Source: Fragilariopsis cylindrus CCMP1102
Lineage: Eukaryota; Bacillariophyta; Bacillariophyceae; Bacillariales; Bacillariaceae
Direction: 5' to 3'
DNA length: 64,000 bases
Assembly (NCBI GenBank): GCA_900095095.1
Contig: FMBT01000397.1
Location: 62,001-126,000, forward strand
A program made the translations under genes and the position numbers. A model generated the notes under the pieces. That model saw only the letters and a list, made by a program, of their open reading frames with translations. It was not told the origin of the DNA and did not search any database. Shown here one piece after another: positions 43,879 through 54,345 of the stretch. Each line of letters opens with the position of its first letter. The stretch's first letter is position 1.

Positions 43879-44621
43879 AGAAGATCAAAAAGAAGAATGA
43901 CTTCAAACGTAAAAATGTAAGACCAACATGCATTATCTATTCACAATCAACGCATCAACCAATCAATCAATAAGAGAAAACAAAATTATTCATTTGAAAA
44001 AAGGACTTTATTAACAAAGAGAGAGAGTCAGCCAGTCAGTCAGTCAGTCACTTTACAATTTATCATTACATATAATAATTCAAATCAGAAAAACAAGTTG
44101 GCATTATTAAACAATACATAGGATATAAGAAATAGTACATATTATTATAGTATTTAAATCTACTACTGCTTCTACTGCTTCTACTACTTGTACAAAAGTT
44201 AATGATAGGCACAACACTACTATTATAGGGATCAAAAAAATAATAAAGTCCACAATGATGATGATGATGATGACAATAACGATTTCGACGTCGACACCTG
44301 CTGACACGATAACGACGACGACCAGCGGTTATAATTATTTTTACGACGGTTGTGTCTATATCTGTGACATCGATTGATGATGGTACTATTATTAAGGATC
44401 GCAGTAGTAGTAGTAGTAGCAACCATGATTGATTGATTGATTAATTGATTGTCTTATCTTATCGTATCGTATTGCTTGGATTGATTTAAACTGGAACTGT
44501 AAACAGCAATATAATGTTACTTTTACTATACTGTTGCTTTGCGGGCGGGTTTCGTTGTGTTGCTGTTTCGTTCTGTACCGGTATATGCGTTTCAATTTAA
44601 AAACGTGTTTATCATACTGTA
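43879..44621. other. Intergenic region with microsatellites
   Basis: About 740 bp between convergent genes. It contains a CAGT-type tetramer run (about 44027-44051), an ATG run (44255-44272), a TAG run (44405-44420) and ATTG/ATTA tetramers at 44428-44450. Overlapping short minus-strand ORFs here are microsatellite translations. Confidence 0.5.
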
Positions 44622-46435
44622 TTATGATGAGGCAGCAGAATAATCCGAATAGGATGGTGGCATTTCATATCCGAAGAGTTCCATAATTTCTGGTGTAAAT
44701 ACTTCATTGGCTACTAAAAAATCTGCTTCGGACATCCCCGTGAATCGTTGTTCATCGGATCCATATTTGACCATTGCGGATATCATATTGGTCGAACTTT
44801 TATGTGCGGCACCCCACTTCGCACTATCGACCACGTAACGAAATATGGCATCCTCATGCCGTGGCACAGCACCCGCACATTGACACACCGTTTCGATTAA
44901 TTCCTTTGCATGGAATTGTATATCTTCAAATCGTACAATTAATCTAGGATAATCGGCCTCTAAGTATTGTTTGTACCATTCTCCCCAATAATGGGCCAGT
45001 GATTGAAATTCGGCGGGTGGTTTATACGCAATTTTTAATTTAATCATCTCGGGTGTCCCATTACTTAATAATTTCTTCTTGGCCAAATTGGGACATAACG
45101 AACCATACTTATGTGGCCATCGTGCTTCGTATCCATGTTTACACATACTTTGCATCCAGGTATAGGGATCTCTTACTAAGACAATTGGCATGACATTGGT
45201 CTTGTTCACTTTGAAATCATGACCAGCTGTATTCGTCCATCTACGTTCCGCAAGCATGTGTTTTCTGTACAGCATGTGATTGTGTTATTTATGTATGAAC
45301 GTGTCGGAAGGAAAAAAGAAGGAAAGTATCTTGGGTGAGATGAGATACATTTAGTTCAACATGCACGCACAAAACACAATGCAATAAAGAAGAAATCAAG
45401 AATAGAACAGTATAGTATAGTACAGTACAGTACAGTATTTTAGTTTAGTACTACAACGTAAAAATAATATACGTACCCCCACGGAACTTGCCACCGAGTA
45501 CCACCCGCTTTATCATGTTTATTATTTGGTAATTTACAATTTTCAGAAATATACATAGCAAAGGGATTTGTTCCGGTATTGAACATTCCTGATGTACCAA
45601 TCGACGCATCGTCTATTGGGAATTTCGTACGAAATTCTTCACATCGTTCTAATCCTAATATTACTGGCTTTTCACCATACAGTTTTGTCACCGACGTCCA
45701 TTTTGGCAATATGGAGATCGCAATGGGATCAATATCGACAATCCCTGCTTCATTTAAGATATCGACTAATCGTTCACGACCCTGAATTGCCTCGTCGTAG
45801 GTCATATTGGATAATGTATGTATTTCTTTTTCACTTAATCCTAACATATCTGTTAAATCTTCTCGTTTAATGGATGTGATGGGATTATATACCACTTTCC
45901 CTGCCTTGTCACGTTTCTTTTCTAATTGTACTTTATTTTTTCGATCGTAGGCTTTAAATAATTTTCTTCTGGACTTTAACTTGGACATCTTGGATGATTC
46001 ATATTGATTTTTAGTAGATTGTAAATTTGGTATCAATTCTGATAACGGTATTGGAATATGTTTTTGTGTATATAATGCCGTACTTTGATAAGTTTCTCCT
46101 CCTCCTCCTCCTCCTCCTCCTCCTGATGTTGTCGTTCGTCGCAGCTGATCATTTTTAATTTTGTTGGCGTTGTTGCTGTTGTTGTTATTATTATTATCCT
46201 TCACGAATGATAATGCCACAAAGAAATATATTAAAAGTAAGGAAAGAACAATACATATCACAATAGCAAATAATAATGATCCATTACTTCGATTACTGCT
46301 ACTTGTGCTGCTAGTATTATTGAACTTATTTTTATTACGTAGTTTTGAAGATGTTTTTTTGGACGAGGAGGATGGTGACGACGACGACACAGCACCATGT
46401 GGTTCATTCCGATGTCGCAAGGCACCAGTCATCAT
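44622..46435 (-). CDS. Membrane-anchored sulfotransferase-like protein (copy 2), two exons
   Basis: Exon 1 is 46435-45477, intron 45476-45265 (GTACGT...GTACAG, phase 2), exon 2 is 45264-44622; 533 residues. An N-terminal hydrophobic anchor (LLFAIVICIVLSLLLIYFFVA) is followed by an N/G-rich stem. The 5'-PSB-like block is GTSGMFNTGTN after PVILGLERC; the 3'-phosphate block is VRDPYTWMQSMCKHGY; YPRLIVRFEDIQFHAKEL and CQCAGAV mirror copy 1 (MEDLVFYPKE and CECAGG). The intron falls in the shared PWGKH motif, as in copy 1, but two bases later. It likely acts in the Golgi, transferring sulfate; substrate unknown. Copy 2 lacks copy 1's second intron and has a longer C-terminus. Confidence 0.85.
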
Positions 46436-46696
46436 GTGGAACTACAGTACTCCGATCCGAGCTACTTGTACTATATATCCTCAACAGTGTCGCTCGTTGG
46501 TCTACCAAATAATGTTCGTGGAGTCGAGGTCAGGATGGTGGTACAGTTCTTATTGTGTTTAATTGGTATTAAAAAAAAAGTCAATTACAACAACAACAAA
46601 AAAATTGGATTTTTCTGAAAAAATGACTTTGACGAAGTGCCGTTCGTTTCGTTTAAAATCATACCTGGTCGTTTGAAAATTTGAAATTAGGACTAA

Positions 46697-47280
46697 TTAT
46701 GTATCAAATGTTGGACTCATCTGATTAAAAAAAATATGGTATGCTGTATGACAATCAATTACTACATGGACTCCACCCACCTTTTTGATTGAATGACATA
46801 GCCAAAAATCAGATCCCTTCTCCATAGTGCACTGCTCACATACATACTTTGATGGATACGCTCTCGGTCTCTTAGCTGCAGAGTCCAAACCAGGGCATGT
46901 CTTGTACTTGCAATAAGAGAGTTTCTTATCTTCCACAACCACTGGGTACAGATATATGATTTCCTCCAGGCTGGTAGTTCTTTAGACGTTTAAAAGTAAC
47001 TTGTCAATAATGGAGAGCACGAGCAGTAATAGCAGACACTAGTGTTTGAGGTAATATCCTTGGTCGGGTTAGGTGTAGCTCCATGCCCTCTCTTCCTCAT
47101 TGGAGTACCTCTTTGAAGTAGTGAATGGGTCAGATTATGGATGCACTCTTTCAAGGGCATTACAACTTTGGTCGGATGGTGCTTCTTTAACCCAAGGTGG
47201 TATCTATATTGTCTTCTGTAGCAGGAAGAAATACTTCTTCCTCCTCTCTCTCCATCTAATTCTTCTTCCTCTCTCTCCAT
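46697..47280 (-). pseudogene. piggyBac-like transposase relic (C-terminal part)
   Basis: Two adjoining minus-strand pieces. The upstream piece reads KKHHPTKVVMPLKECIH then NLTHSLLQRGTPMRKRG; the downstream piece reads LSYCKYKTCPGL, YVCEQCTMEKGSDFWLCHS and DCHTAYH. A C-rich end with CxxC...C-H...CH-x3-H spacing resembles the zinc-binding tail of piggyBac-type (DDE_Tnp_1_7) transposases. No full catalytic domain is present and the frame is broken, so this is a relic. The family call is moderate. Confidence 0.45.
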
Positions 47281-47587
47281 CTAACTAACAAGAGTTGTCC
47301 ATATATAGTATTATATAATACTTGTCTAGTTGTTAAATGGGGAGAAAAATCAACAATGTATCCCCTGGCAAGGACTGAAATCTTAATCCAGCTGCAAGCA
47401 AGTGCAATCTTTTCATTTCTACAAAAATTGTCTCTGATTCTATCATTAATGAATGTGCTATTTATGTTTGACTTTCATCTCAACGACAGCACACTAACTA
47501 CTACTATTTATTACCTGTAAATGCTGCACCAATTAGTGTTAGTTCTCTCATCCTGTTTCTTTAAATATCATTATCTTTTGTTCAGCA

Positions 47588-48066
47588 CATCAGTGGTAGA
47601 TTTATATACTTTTGATAATGTTTCCTGTCTAGATGTCATAGCATAGTTAGATAGAGCGCAGTTGTATAAATAAAAGAGGATTACAGCAGCTAGTATGTCC
47701 ATAAATTAGAGCAGCATTGACAACAAGTAACAATCAACCAAGGCAACACATTATTTGATAGAGCGTGGCACAATGCAATGTACCTGAGTTGAAAATATAA
47801 AGGAGAGAAAGTAAAGGAGTGGATTTACCCAGTAGATATGTGTGATACTTGCTGGTTGTCTCCAATTAATGCTACCACAATGAATAGCATACTTCTCTGA
47901 CTGGTTTTTGTAATATAGTATTTTATTCATTTATCATAAAGTACCAATAGCTAGTGGACTTTGATTCACACTATATTATTGTTTTCTAACCAATCTAAAG
48001 ATTCAGCACCTTGAGTTCCTTAGACAACTTCTCCCTTTTTCCCTTGCCATTTCACAACTTGTGGGA
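47588..48066 (-). repeat. Inverted repeat arm, left copy
   Basis: Roughly 480 bp matching the reverse complement of 52581-53070, mostly at around 90% identity by eye. A well-conserved block is GCATTAATTGGAGACAACCA. It lies next to the piggyBac-like relic and may be part of the same element. Confidence 0.8.
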
Positions 48067-48687
48067 AATTTAGTACCCAGTAATAAAATCCTCCATCTCC
48101 CTCATTATTGGCCCATTCTGTTGTGTGCTTTTCCTCTTTTCCATTCCTGATGGATGGCTTTATTCTTAATAGATATTCTGAAGACAATGGTATATAAGAA
48201 GCAATAGAAGGAACCTTTCTATTCAATTGGATGGCTCTGTGAAGGGAAGATGATGGAGCAATTGCAACACACATAAACCAATTTTTAAAACTATAACACC
48301 CCCGCCCCATTGCCTCTGCCTCTGCCTTTCTCTCTATATGAAAATCCTTTGTTGTTATCTTTTCCCAATCATGAGTGACGCAAGTAGTAGTAAATTCCTA
48401 TAGCAATACTGTCCAAGTCTATTCTAGCTTGTATTCTACCTACTGTATGGTCAATGGTTTTTCAGCATGATTTGCTGTTAGTTAGGGAAGAAAGGCTTTC
48501 GGCGCTGAGCCCTGTGTAGCGTTTGCTGATACGACTAGCTTCAAGTGTTTACGTTGTTAAGTAACGGTCCGAGCGTTAATATACGTGCGAGAGCAAAACA
48601 TTTATGCATTTTTAATCCATACAAAAAAAATAAACAAAACCTTCTCACAAAAAGAGAACTACAGTACAACAAAACAAAAAAAAGACA
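48067..48687. other. Intergenic region upstream of the SAP-domain gene
   Basis: About 620 bp, AT-rich. A minus-strand ORF (48020-48310) partly covers the repeat arm and has no recognisable domain. It holds the SAP gene promoter. Confidence 0.45.
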
Positions 48688-49515
48688 ATGAATAATAACA
48701 GCATAAATACTGACTTGAACACAAATTCAAATTCGAATTCGACAGTGACTACTATCATGAATACTAATACCAATACCAATAATAAGAATAATAACATCGT
48801 TGGTGTTACTGTTGCTGATTTCGAGAGTTGGAGTATCAATTTTAATAAACAACAACAGAACATTAAATTACAGTTGGAACATACCATCAAACTCCAACAG
48901 AAACAATTGGAAATCCAAAAACATTCGATTATACGATTACAGATCGAACAACAGTTACGTCAACGTCAACGCTTACGTCAACGTCAACGAATGATGAGAG
49001 AAGAACGAGAGCGTCGTGCGACCCTCGTCTTACCGGAACCACCAACTAATAAAGAAGCAGCAACGAATAAGAAGAATAAGAAGAAGAAGATTGCGAAAGA
49101 TTGGGGACCCTCTCTCAAAGCGACATCTGCCTTAGCTGCTGCTGCTACAACGATGACAGAACATCAAATGAAAGACTGGTCGTCCCTTAAAGTTGCTGAA
49201 TTGAAAGAAGAATTGAATAAGCGAGGAATCAAGGCTGTGGGGAAGAAGGCAGATCTTGTCTTGTTATTGAAGAAAGATCATCATTCCGTTGATAGCACTG
49301 AAAAACGGTACTCATCGAACAACAGGATGATCTCATCACAACCAGATACTACTACTGATACTCGTTCTTCTACTTCGTCGTCGTCGTCCATCATGTCGCC
49401 AATGTCGATTTCGAATCCATTGTACAATGATGATATTAAATCGATTGTTTTTTCACCACCAACGAGTGATAATCGTCATCGTCATCGTCAAGTGACCGAC
49501 GATCATCTCTTTTAG
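48688..49515 (+). CDS. SAP-domain protein with Q/R-rich coiled coil
   Basis: 275 residues in one exon. Residues 1-45 are N/T-rich; 46-110 form a Q/K/R-rich helix (LQQKQLEIQKHSIIRLQIEQ, then RQRQRLRQRQRMMREERERR), with a KKNKKKK nuclear-localisation-type cluster after it. The SAP motif is WSSLKVAELKEELNKRGIK followed by AVGKKADLVLLLKKD, near residues 166-197; SAP motifs bind scaffold/matrix DNA or RNA. The rest is S/T-rich. A nuclear DNA-binding role is likely; the target is unknown. The ATG follows an A-rich leader. The gene lies between the two inverted repeat arms. Confidence 0.8.
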   Translation: MNNNSINTDLNTNSNSNSTVTTIMNTNTNTNNKNNNIVGVTVADFESWSINFNKQQQNIKLQLEHTIKLQQKQLEIQKHSIIRLQIEQQLRQRQRLRQRQRMMREERERRATLVLPEPPTNKEAATNKKNKKKKIAKDWGPSLKATSALAAAATTMTEHQMKDWSSLKVAELKEELNKRGIKAVGKKADLVLLLKKDHHSVDSTEKRYSSNNRMISSQPDTTTDTRSSTSSSSSIMSPMSISNPLYNDDIKSIVFSPPTSDNRHRHRQVTDDHLF

Positions 49516-50110
49516 AGTGAATAAAGAGATGAGAGTGAAGAGTGAAGAGATAGATGATAGTACAGTAGATAATGTACGATGAGGAAAGATGATCGCAAGA
49601 TAAAAGCGGGGAATACTAACTAGGATAAAGAGAAACAAAAAAAATGTAGGAATACTAAGTTCTCAAATGAATGATGACATTATATAAAAACTACTACTAT
49701 AATAGCTAGAATGATCACCATCTAAAGTGGTACCCCTCGGGAGTTGTTACATGCGTTCGTGCGTTTGTTTGTGGCCATAGCAGTCCATCCTACCGGAACA
49801 GTAGAAATTAGATATTTATATTACTAGAATGAGAATCATCTACGATACGAGTATTCCCTAACCTATCAATAATAATACCATATACAGTACAATGAGTTAT
49901 CTTTTCTTATATATATATTTCGTACTATTTAGTTTCTTTTACTTTCTATTCTATTCTGATGAGATATTATATGGTATGGTATGATACCATTAATACTTCA
50001 AAGTATTTATTTGTTCACAAATTGCAATTTCCTGAAGGAAACCCGTGGCTATATTATTAATATGTTAATAACGATAGAGAGCATCCAGCCTCTTTATTAT
50101 CTATTATAAA
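49516..50110. other. Intergenic region between convergent genes
   Basis: About 600 bp of 3' flanks, AT-rich, with GATGAGA-type repeats just after the SAP gene. No gene seen. Confidence 0.5.
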
Positions 50111-51130
50111 TTAAGATAGAGAATCATGTAAATATATTTCAATTTCTTGACGATTTTCTAATGCAACTTGTTTGGCACGAATACGACAATCCAGACTAAT
50201 TTTACTATAGGCATTCGCAATGGCTTGATCGTCATATAGACAATGATAAGAGGAAGGATAGTATTCCGACGACGTTGACGATTGTGATTGTGACGAATTA
50301 TTCCCGTATTCGTTACATTCGTAGTATTCGGAATCATATTCTTGATCTTCTTCTTGTCGTTCCTGTTCCAAAAAAACTTCCTGATAACTTGCTAATTTAT
50401 AAGATTGTTTCACTAATGATTCCATTTTCGACTGTAACAGGTATTCACGTTGTTTCATCAATTGAAATTCCTCATGTTGTAAATAGGTCTTACATCTTTC
50501 TTGTGGAGTATAGTCCTGATGAGAAAGTGTATCCTTAATTTGAACATACGGATTGAACCGTACTCCATGATGATGATGCTTCTCACGACGACGTTTCGAG
50601 GTGAGGATGGAAGAGAAGCTTCTTGACGTAGTAGTATTATCATCATTATCATTATCATAGGAGGTTGTTGTAAACGAAAATGGATGCTGCAAGTCGAAGC
50701 TGCACTCGGTACGCTTTTTGTAGATCGATTTATCCATCGTCGATGTAGGAGATGCAGTCTGCTTACGCTTACGACGATTACTACCATCATCATCGTCATC
50801 GTCATCATCATTCTTCAAAATATGAAGGACCTTATCGATATTATCTTTTAATGATAACGATGATAATGATAATGATGAGGATGAGGATGACATACTTGTA
50901 GGAGTAGTTCGTGGAAGTTCTTCTTCTTGACCCTGCTTCTTCTTAACGACGACGACAATGGGTTGTGCAAGTGATAGTGATAGTGGCAATGGAGTGTAGG
51001 ACTCATCGCTTTGCTGTCGAGCAAGAATTGGTGGAGGTGGAGGTGGAGGTGGAGGTGGATGATTAATATGTACAACAGCAGTGGCGTCTTTATTTTTGAA
51101 AGTGGAAGTGGAAGTATCAATATTCATCAT
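50111..51130 (-). CDS. Diatom-type protein with an acidic, low-complexity N-terminal half
   Basis: 339 residues, single exon. The N-terminal half is P/S/D-rich with KRRREKHHHH and RRKRKQT basic clusters. From about residue 190 a conserved-looking block reads GVRFNPYVQIKDTLSHQDYTP then QERCKTYLQHEEFQLMKQRE. I recall V-x-F...DYT/WYT-type modules with a following E-x-x-x-[IM]K helix as widespread in diatoms; compare the WYTREDYEEF domain of the gene at 26.8-28.9 kb. The C-terminus (AYSKISLDCRIRAKQVALEN) is helical. Function unknown; nuclear location is inference from the basic clusters. Confidence 0.75.
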   Translation of the reverse strand: MMNIDTSTSTFKNKDATAVVHINHPPPPPPPPPPILARQQSDESYTPLPLSLSLAQPIVVVVKKKQGQEEELPRTTPTSMSSSSSSLSLSSLSLKDNIDKVLHILKNDDDDDDDDGSNRRKRKQTASPTSTMDKSIYKKRTECSFDLQHPFSFTTTSYDNDNDDNTTTSRSFSSILTSKRRREKHHHHGVRFNPYVQIKDTLSHQDYTPQERCKTYLQHEEFQLMKQREYLLQSKMESLVKQSYKLASYQEVFLEQERQEEDQEYDSEYYECNEYGNNSSQSQSSTSSEYYPSSYHCLYDDQAIANAYSKISLDCRIRAKQVALENRQEIEIYLHDSLS

Positions 51131-51823
51131 GATGTATAATATGATATGATGTGGTGTGATGTGATGGAAGGCAAGTGAGTAAGTATAAAACTTCTACTTG
51201 TGTGTGTACGTTTTTGTTTTTGTGTTGCTTTTTAAAAAGATGAAATTGAATGAATATCGAAAATAATGAGATGAAAAATCATGTATGGTTTTTTACTTCA
51301 AGTATGTTACAAGTAGTATCAATGTCGATTTACTGTGGTGTATGCCGATAGTAAGATTTTTCATTTGGCGGGGACTTAACGTTTGAATTTGACTTGACTA
51401 CATTACAGCCCTTTAATCGTAGGGCTGTTATGTTTTGTTGTGTGACTGACTTCAACAACGTGCCTTTTACCGTTAGATCTTGCATAATTTTTCTTTTACA
51501 AAATTCGCTAAAAACCAAGAAGAAACCTGACTTCAAGTTGTGAATGATGACCAACGAAAAAAGAATGAAGATTTGCTGCTGCTACTGTAAGTAATGCATG
51601 CAACTTCATACATTACAACAAGCTGACTGCTAACTTGACTTAGACCTAGTGATTACTATGTACTTCTACCTAGCTGGGTGTATACAGTATCTGAGATTTT
51701 AGAATAGAAACTACGCTGTGTAAAAGTAAGTAGTAGTAGTAGCAGTAGTATGTTGCTGTTGTTATTTCATTTTCTTGTTGTGGTTTCATGATGCACTTCA
51801 GCTCACACCATTCCAAAACATCC

Positions 51824-51857
<34 letters not shown>

Positions 51858-52580
51858 TGTTGAGAAAAGATGTTATAATGTTGATGATGCGTGTGATGTC
51901 TTCTAGATGAATTTCTTACATCTAGATGATGATAAATTCCCTTTTATTTTCACTGTATCAGTAGTATGCCAACTCTACCTGTGCTTTTAATTTTTGCCTT
52001 ATAACTTTACAAAGGACAAAGGCTTAATACCTCAAGTGACTGGTACTAATATTAAATTAATATTCACAATAATAATAAGGGAAGATTATTATCCAGCACA
52101 GTGCAGTTTGTAGATGATACTGATCTCCTTTCTAGCAGTAGTTAGTATTTTGAATTGAAGCAAACAAAGAAGCAAGCAAGTAGAGCCACAGTATTATTAT
52201 TACTTCTCTTATTGTTAATTCACATACCACTAAAATTACTAGGAAGAAAACTAAAAGTATTAGTATTGAATTGCTCCCGCGTGTCAATTCCCCATAACTG
52301 GAAGTAGAAATGCCAGTACTATCCCAACAAGGAGGACCTGAGCATAAGTGTAAGTAAAGTATGCAAACACTTGGGAAGACCGCACCGGTAAAAAAATTCA
52401 GATATACATAGCTCTAGATTGAATGATATTCAAAGAGATACTAATGCATGCATAACAATATATATTCAATTACAGATATGGCATTCCATTCAAAGGACAG
52501 TTGCTAATGCAAACACTCAACACTCAACTATTCAATAATGGCAAAGCATTGAATGAATATCAACCAACAATACACAAACT
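51131..52580. other. 1.45-kb intergenic region
   Basis: AT-rich with a TAG run (about 51729-51748) and a (TA)n microsatellite (about 51825-51856). No gene recognised; the ORF at 51330-51554 has no coding character. Confidence 0.5.
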
Positions 52581-53070
52581 CACAAGTTGTCAAATGACAG
52601 GGGGAAAAAGGGAGAAGTTGTCTAAGGAACTTGAGGTGCTGAAGTTTTAGATTGTGTAGAAAACAATTATATAGTGTGGATCAAAGTCCACTAGCTATTG
52701 GTACTTTATGATAGATGAAAAAAATACTATACTACAAAAACCAGTCAGAGAAGTAGTAGTATGCTATTCATTGTGGTAGCATTAATTGGAGACAACCAGC
52801 AAGTATCACACATATCTACTGGATAAACCCACTTCTTTACTTTCTCTCCTCTAACATTATTTTGGTATATATATTTTAAACTCAAGTACATCGCATTGTG
52901 CTGCGCTCTATTAAACAATATTTTGCCTGGTTTGATTGTTGCTTGTTGTCAATGCTGCTCTAATTTTTATGGACATACTAGCTGCTGTGATACTCTTACA
53001 ACTGCACTCTATCTAACTATGCTATAACATCCAGACAGGAAACATTATCAAAAATATATCTACCACTCAC
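52581..53070 (+). repeat. Inverted repeat arm, right copy
   Basis: Matches the reverse complement of 47588-48066. Compared with the left copy it has a small TAG-type insertion after CAGTCAGAGAAG. The two copies face each other across 4.5 kb that contains the SAP and DYT-type genes. Confidence 0.8.
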
Positions 53071-53453
53071 TGCAACAGAGGATGGAATTCTTCTGGAATT
53101 AAGATAAAAATTTGTACATCTTGCTATTTTTGGAAATTGACATTGCCTTGGCGCTGATGTTGTTTCTATACAATATTTCTTGGACAGCCAACCTCATTGC
53201 ACCCCTAAATAGGAAACATTCCTACATAATTATCACAGTAGCAAAAGGATGTGACAGACATATATCCCATATAAAAATAGATCCCCGCCAGACTTCAGTG
53301 CCACTAATGTTCAATCTATGTTCAGTCATGAGTTGTTTCACCACCAACAACAATCAACCATATGACCAAGACTATTCATGGTCCTATTGGTAACCTGTCT
53401 GTACAATTTGTGTTTGACACAGTAGTTTACCCACGCAACGACAACCTGATAAA

Positions 53454-53486
<33 letters not shown>

Positions 53487-54345
53487 GCACACGTACACAT
53501 ACACATATACATGTCAGTCAAATGTGATTGTTTAGTTGTTTAGTTGACCCAAAACAATCTCCAATGAATCAATCAATTGATCAATCAATCATAAATGATC
53601 ACACATCAAACAAGAAGAGCAAGCTAAGGGAAAAGAAACACAGATATCAGATCTTTGAGTGTAAGGGTTGTCCCTCTCTTCTTCTTCTTCTTCCTCTTCT
53701 TTTTTGTTGTTGTCTCCTGGCTGGATTATATATACATACATGGTTGGTGGAGATTCCATACCATTCCATCCCATCCCATCCCATCCCATTGACAATCAAT
53801 CAAGAAGGAGGATTAAATCAAATCAAAATCAATGATTATTATTATTTGATGGTAGTCATTCATTCTGTTCTACAATGCGATAAGTGTGTTTCGAAGCTTC
53901 AACATTCAAAATGACTTTTGACGACACACGTACTGTAAAGTGCTTGAGAGCGGTACTACAGAACGTGTACAGTATTTGAGCAATCGTCGCTACGCTGTGT
54001 TTATTATTTTTGTGCTCATTTATTTTATCAATTTACTACGTGTACTGCTGTACGGTAGTTTATTTTTTCGCGTACAATAAAAAATGGATTTCAATCCATC
54101 GTGGTGCATGCGTGCGATCGTCGTTGCTTTGTTGGATTTTATTTTTTGAATTACTTTTTGTTTGTTTGTTTTTGTTTACTACGGCCACATGAATGATAAT
54201 CAATCCATTATTCATTGTTTTAATATCTCTTTTTAAAAAGTAAAACAACACTCAATCAACGTACCCTACTACAATACAAATATCAATCATTTCTGTCCAC
54301 AACAACAACAATTAAAAGACACAATAACACATTCTTCGTCTCATC
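53071..54345. other. Intergenic region upstream of the Tudor/AP2 gene
   Basis: About 1.3 kb. It contains a (CA)n microsatellite (about 53455-53483) and a CATCC run (53764-53788). The ORF 53112-53393 could be a repeat-element remnant, but no motif supports it. ORFs at 53528-54251 look like chance. Confidence 0.45.

Noticed and set aside
44066-44426. Minus-strand ORFs with V/I/H/S runs near 44.1-44.4 kb
   Set aside because: Produced by ATG/TAG microsatellites; no conserved sequence.
53112-53393. ORF after the right repeat arm as a transposase piece
   Set aside because: I looked for piggyBac motifs matching the left-side relic and found none.
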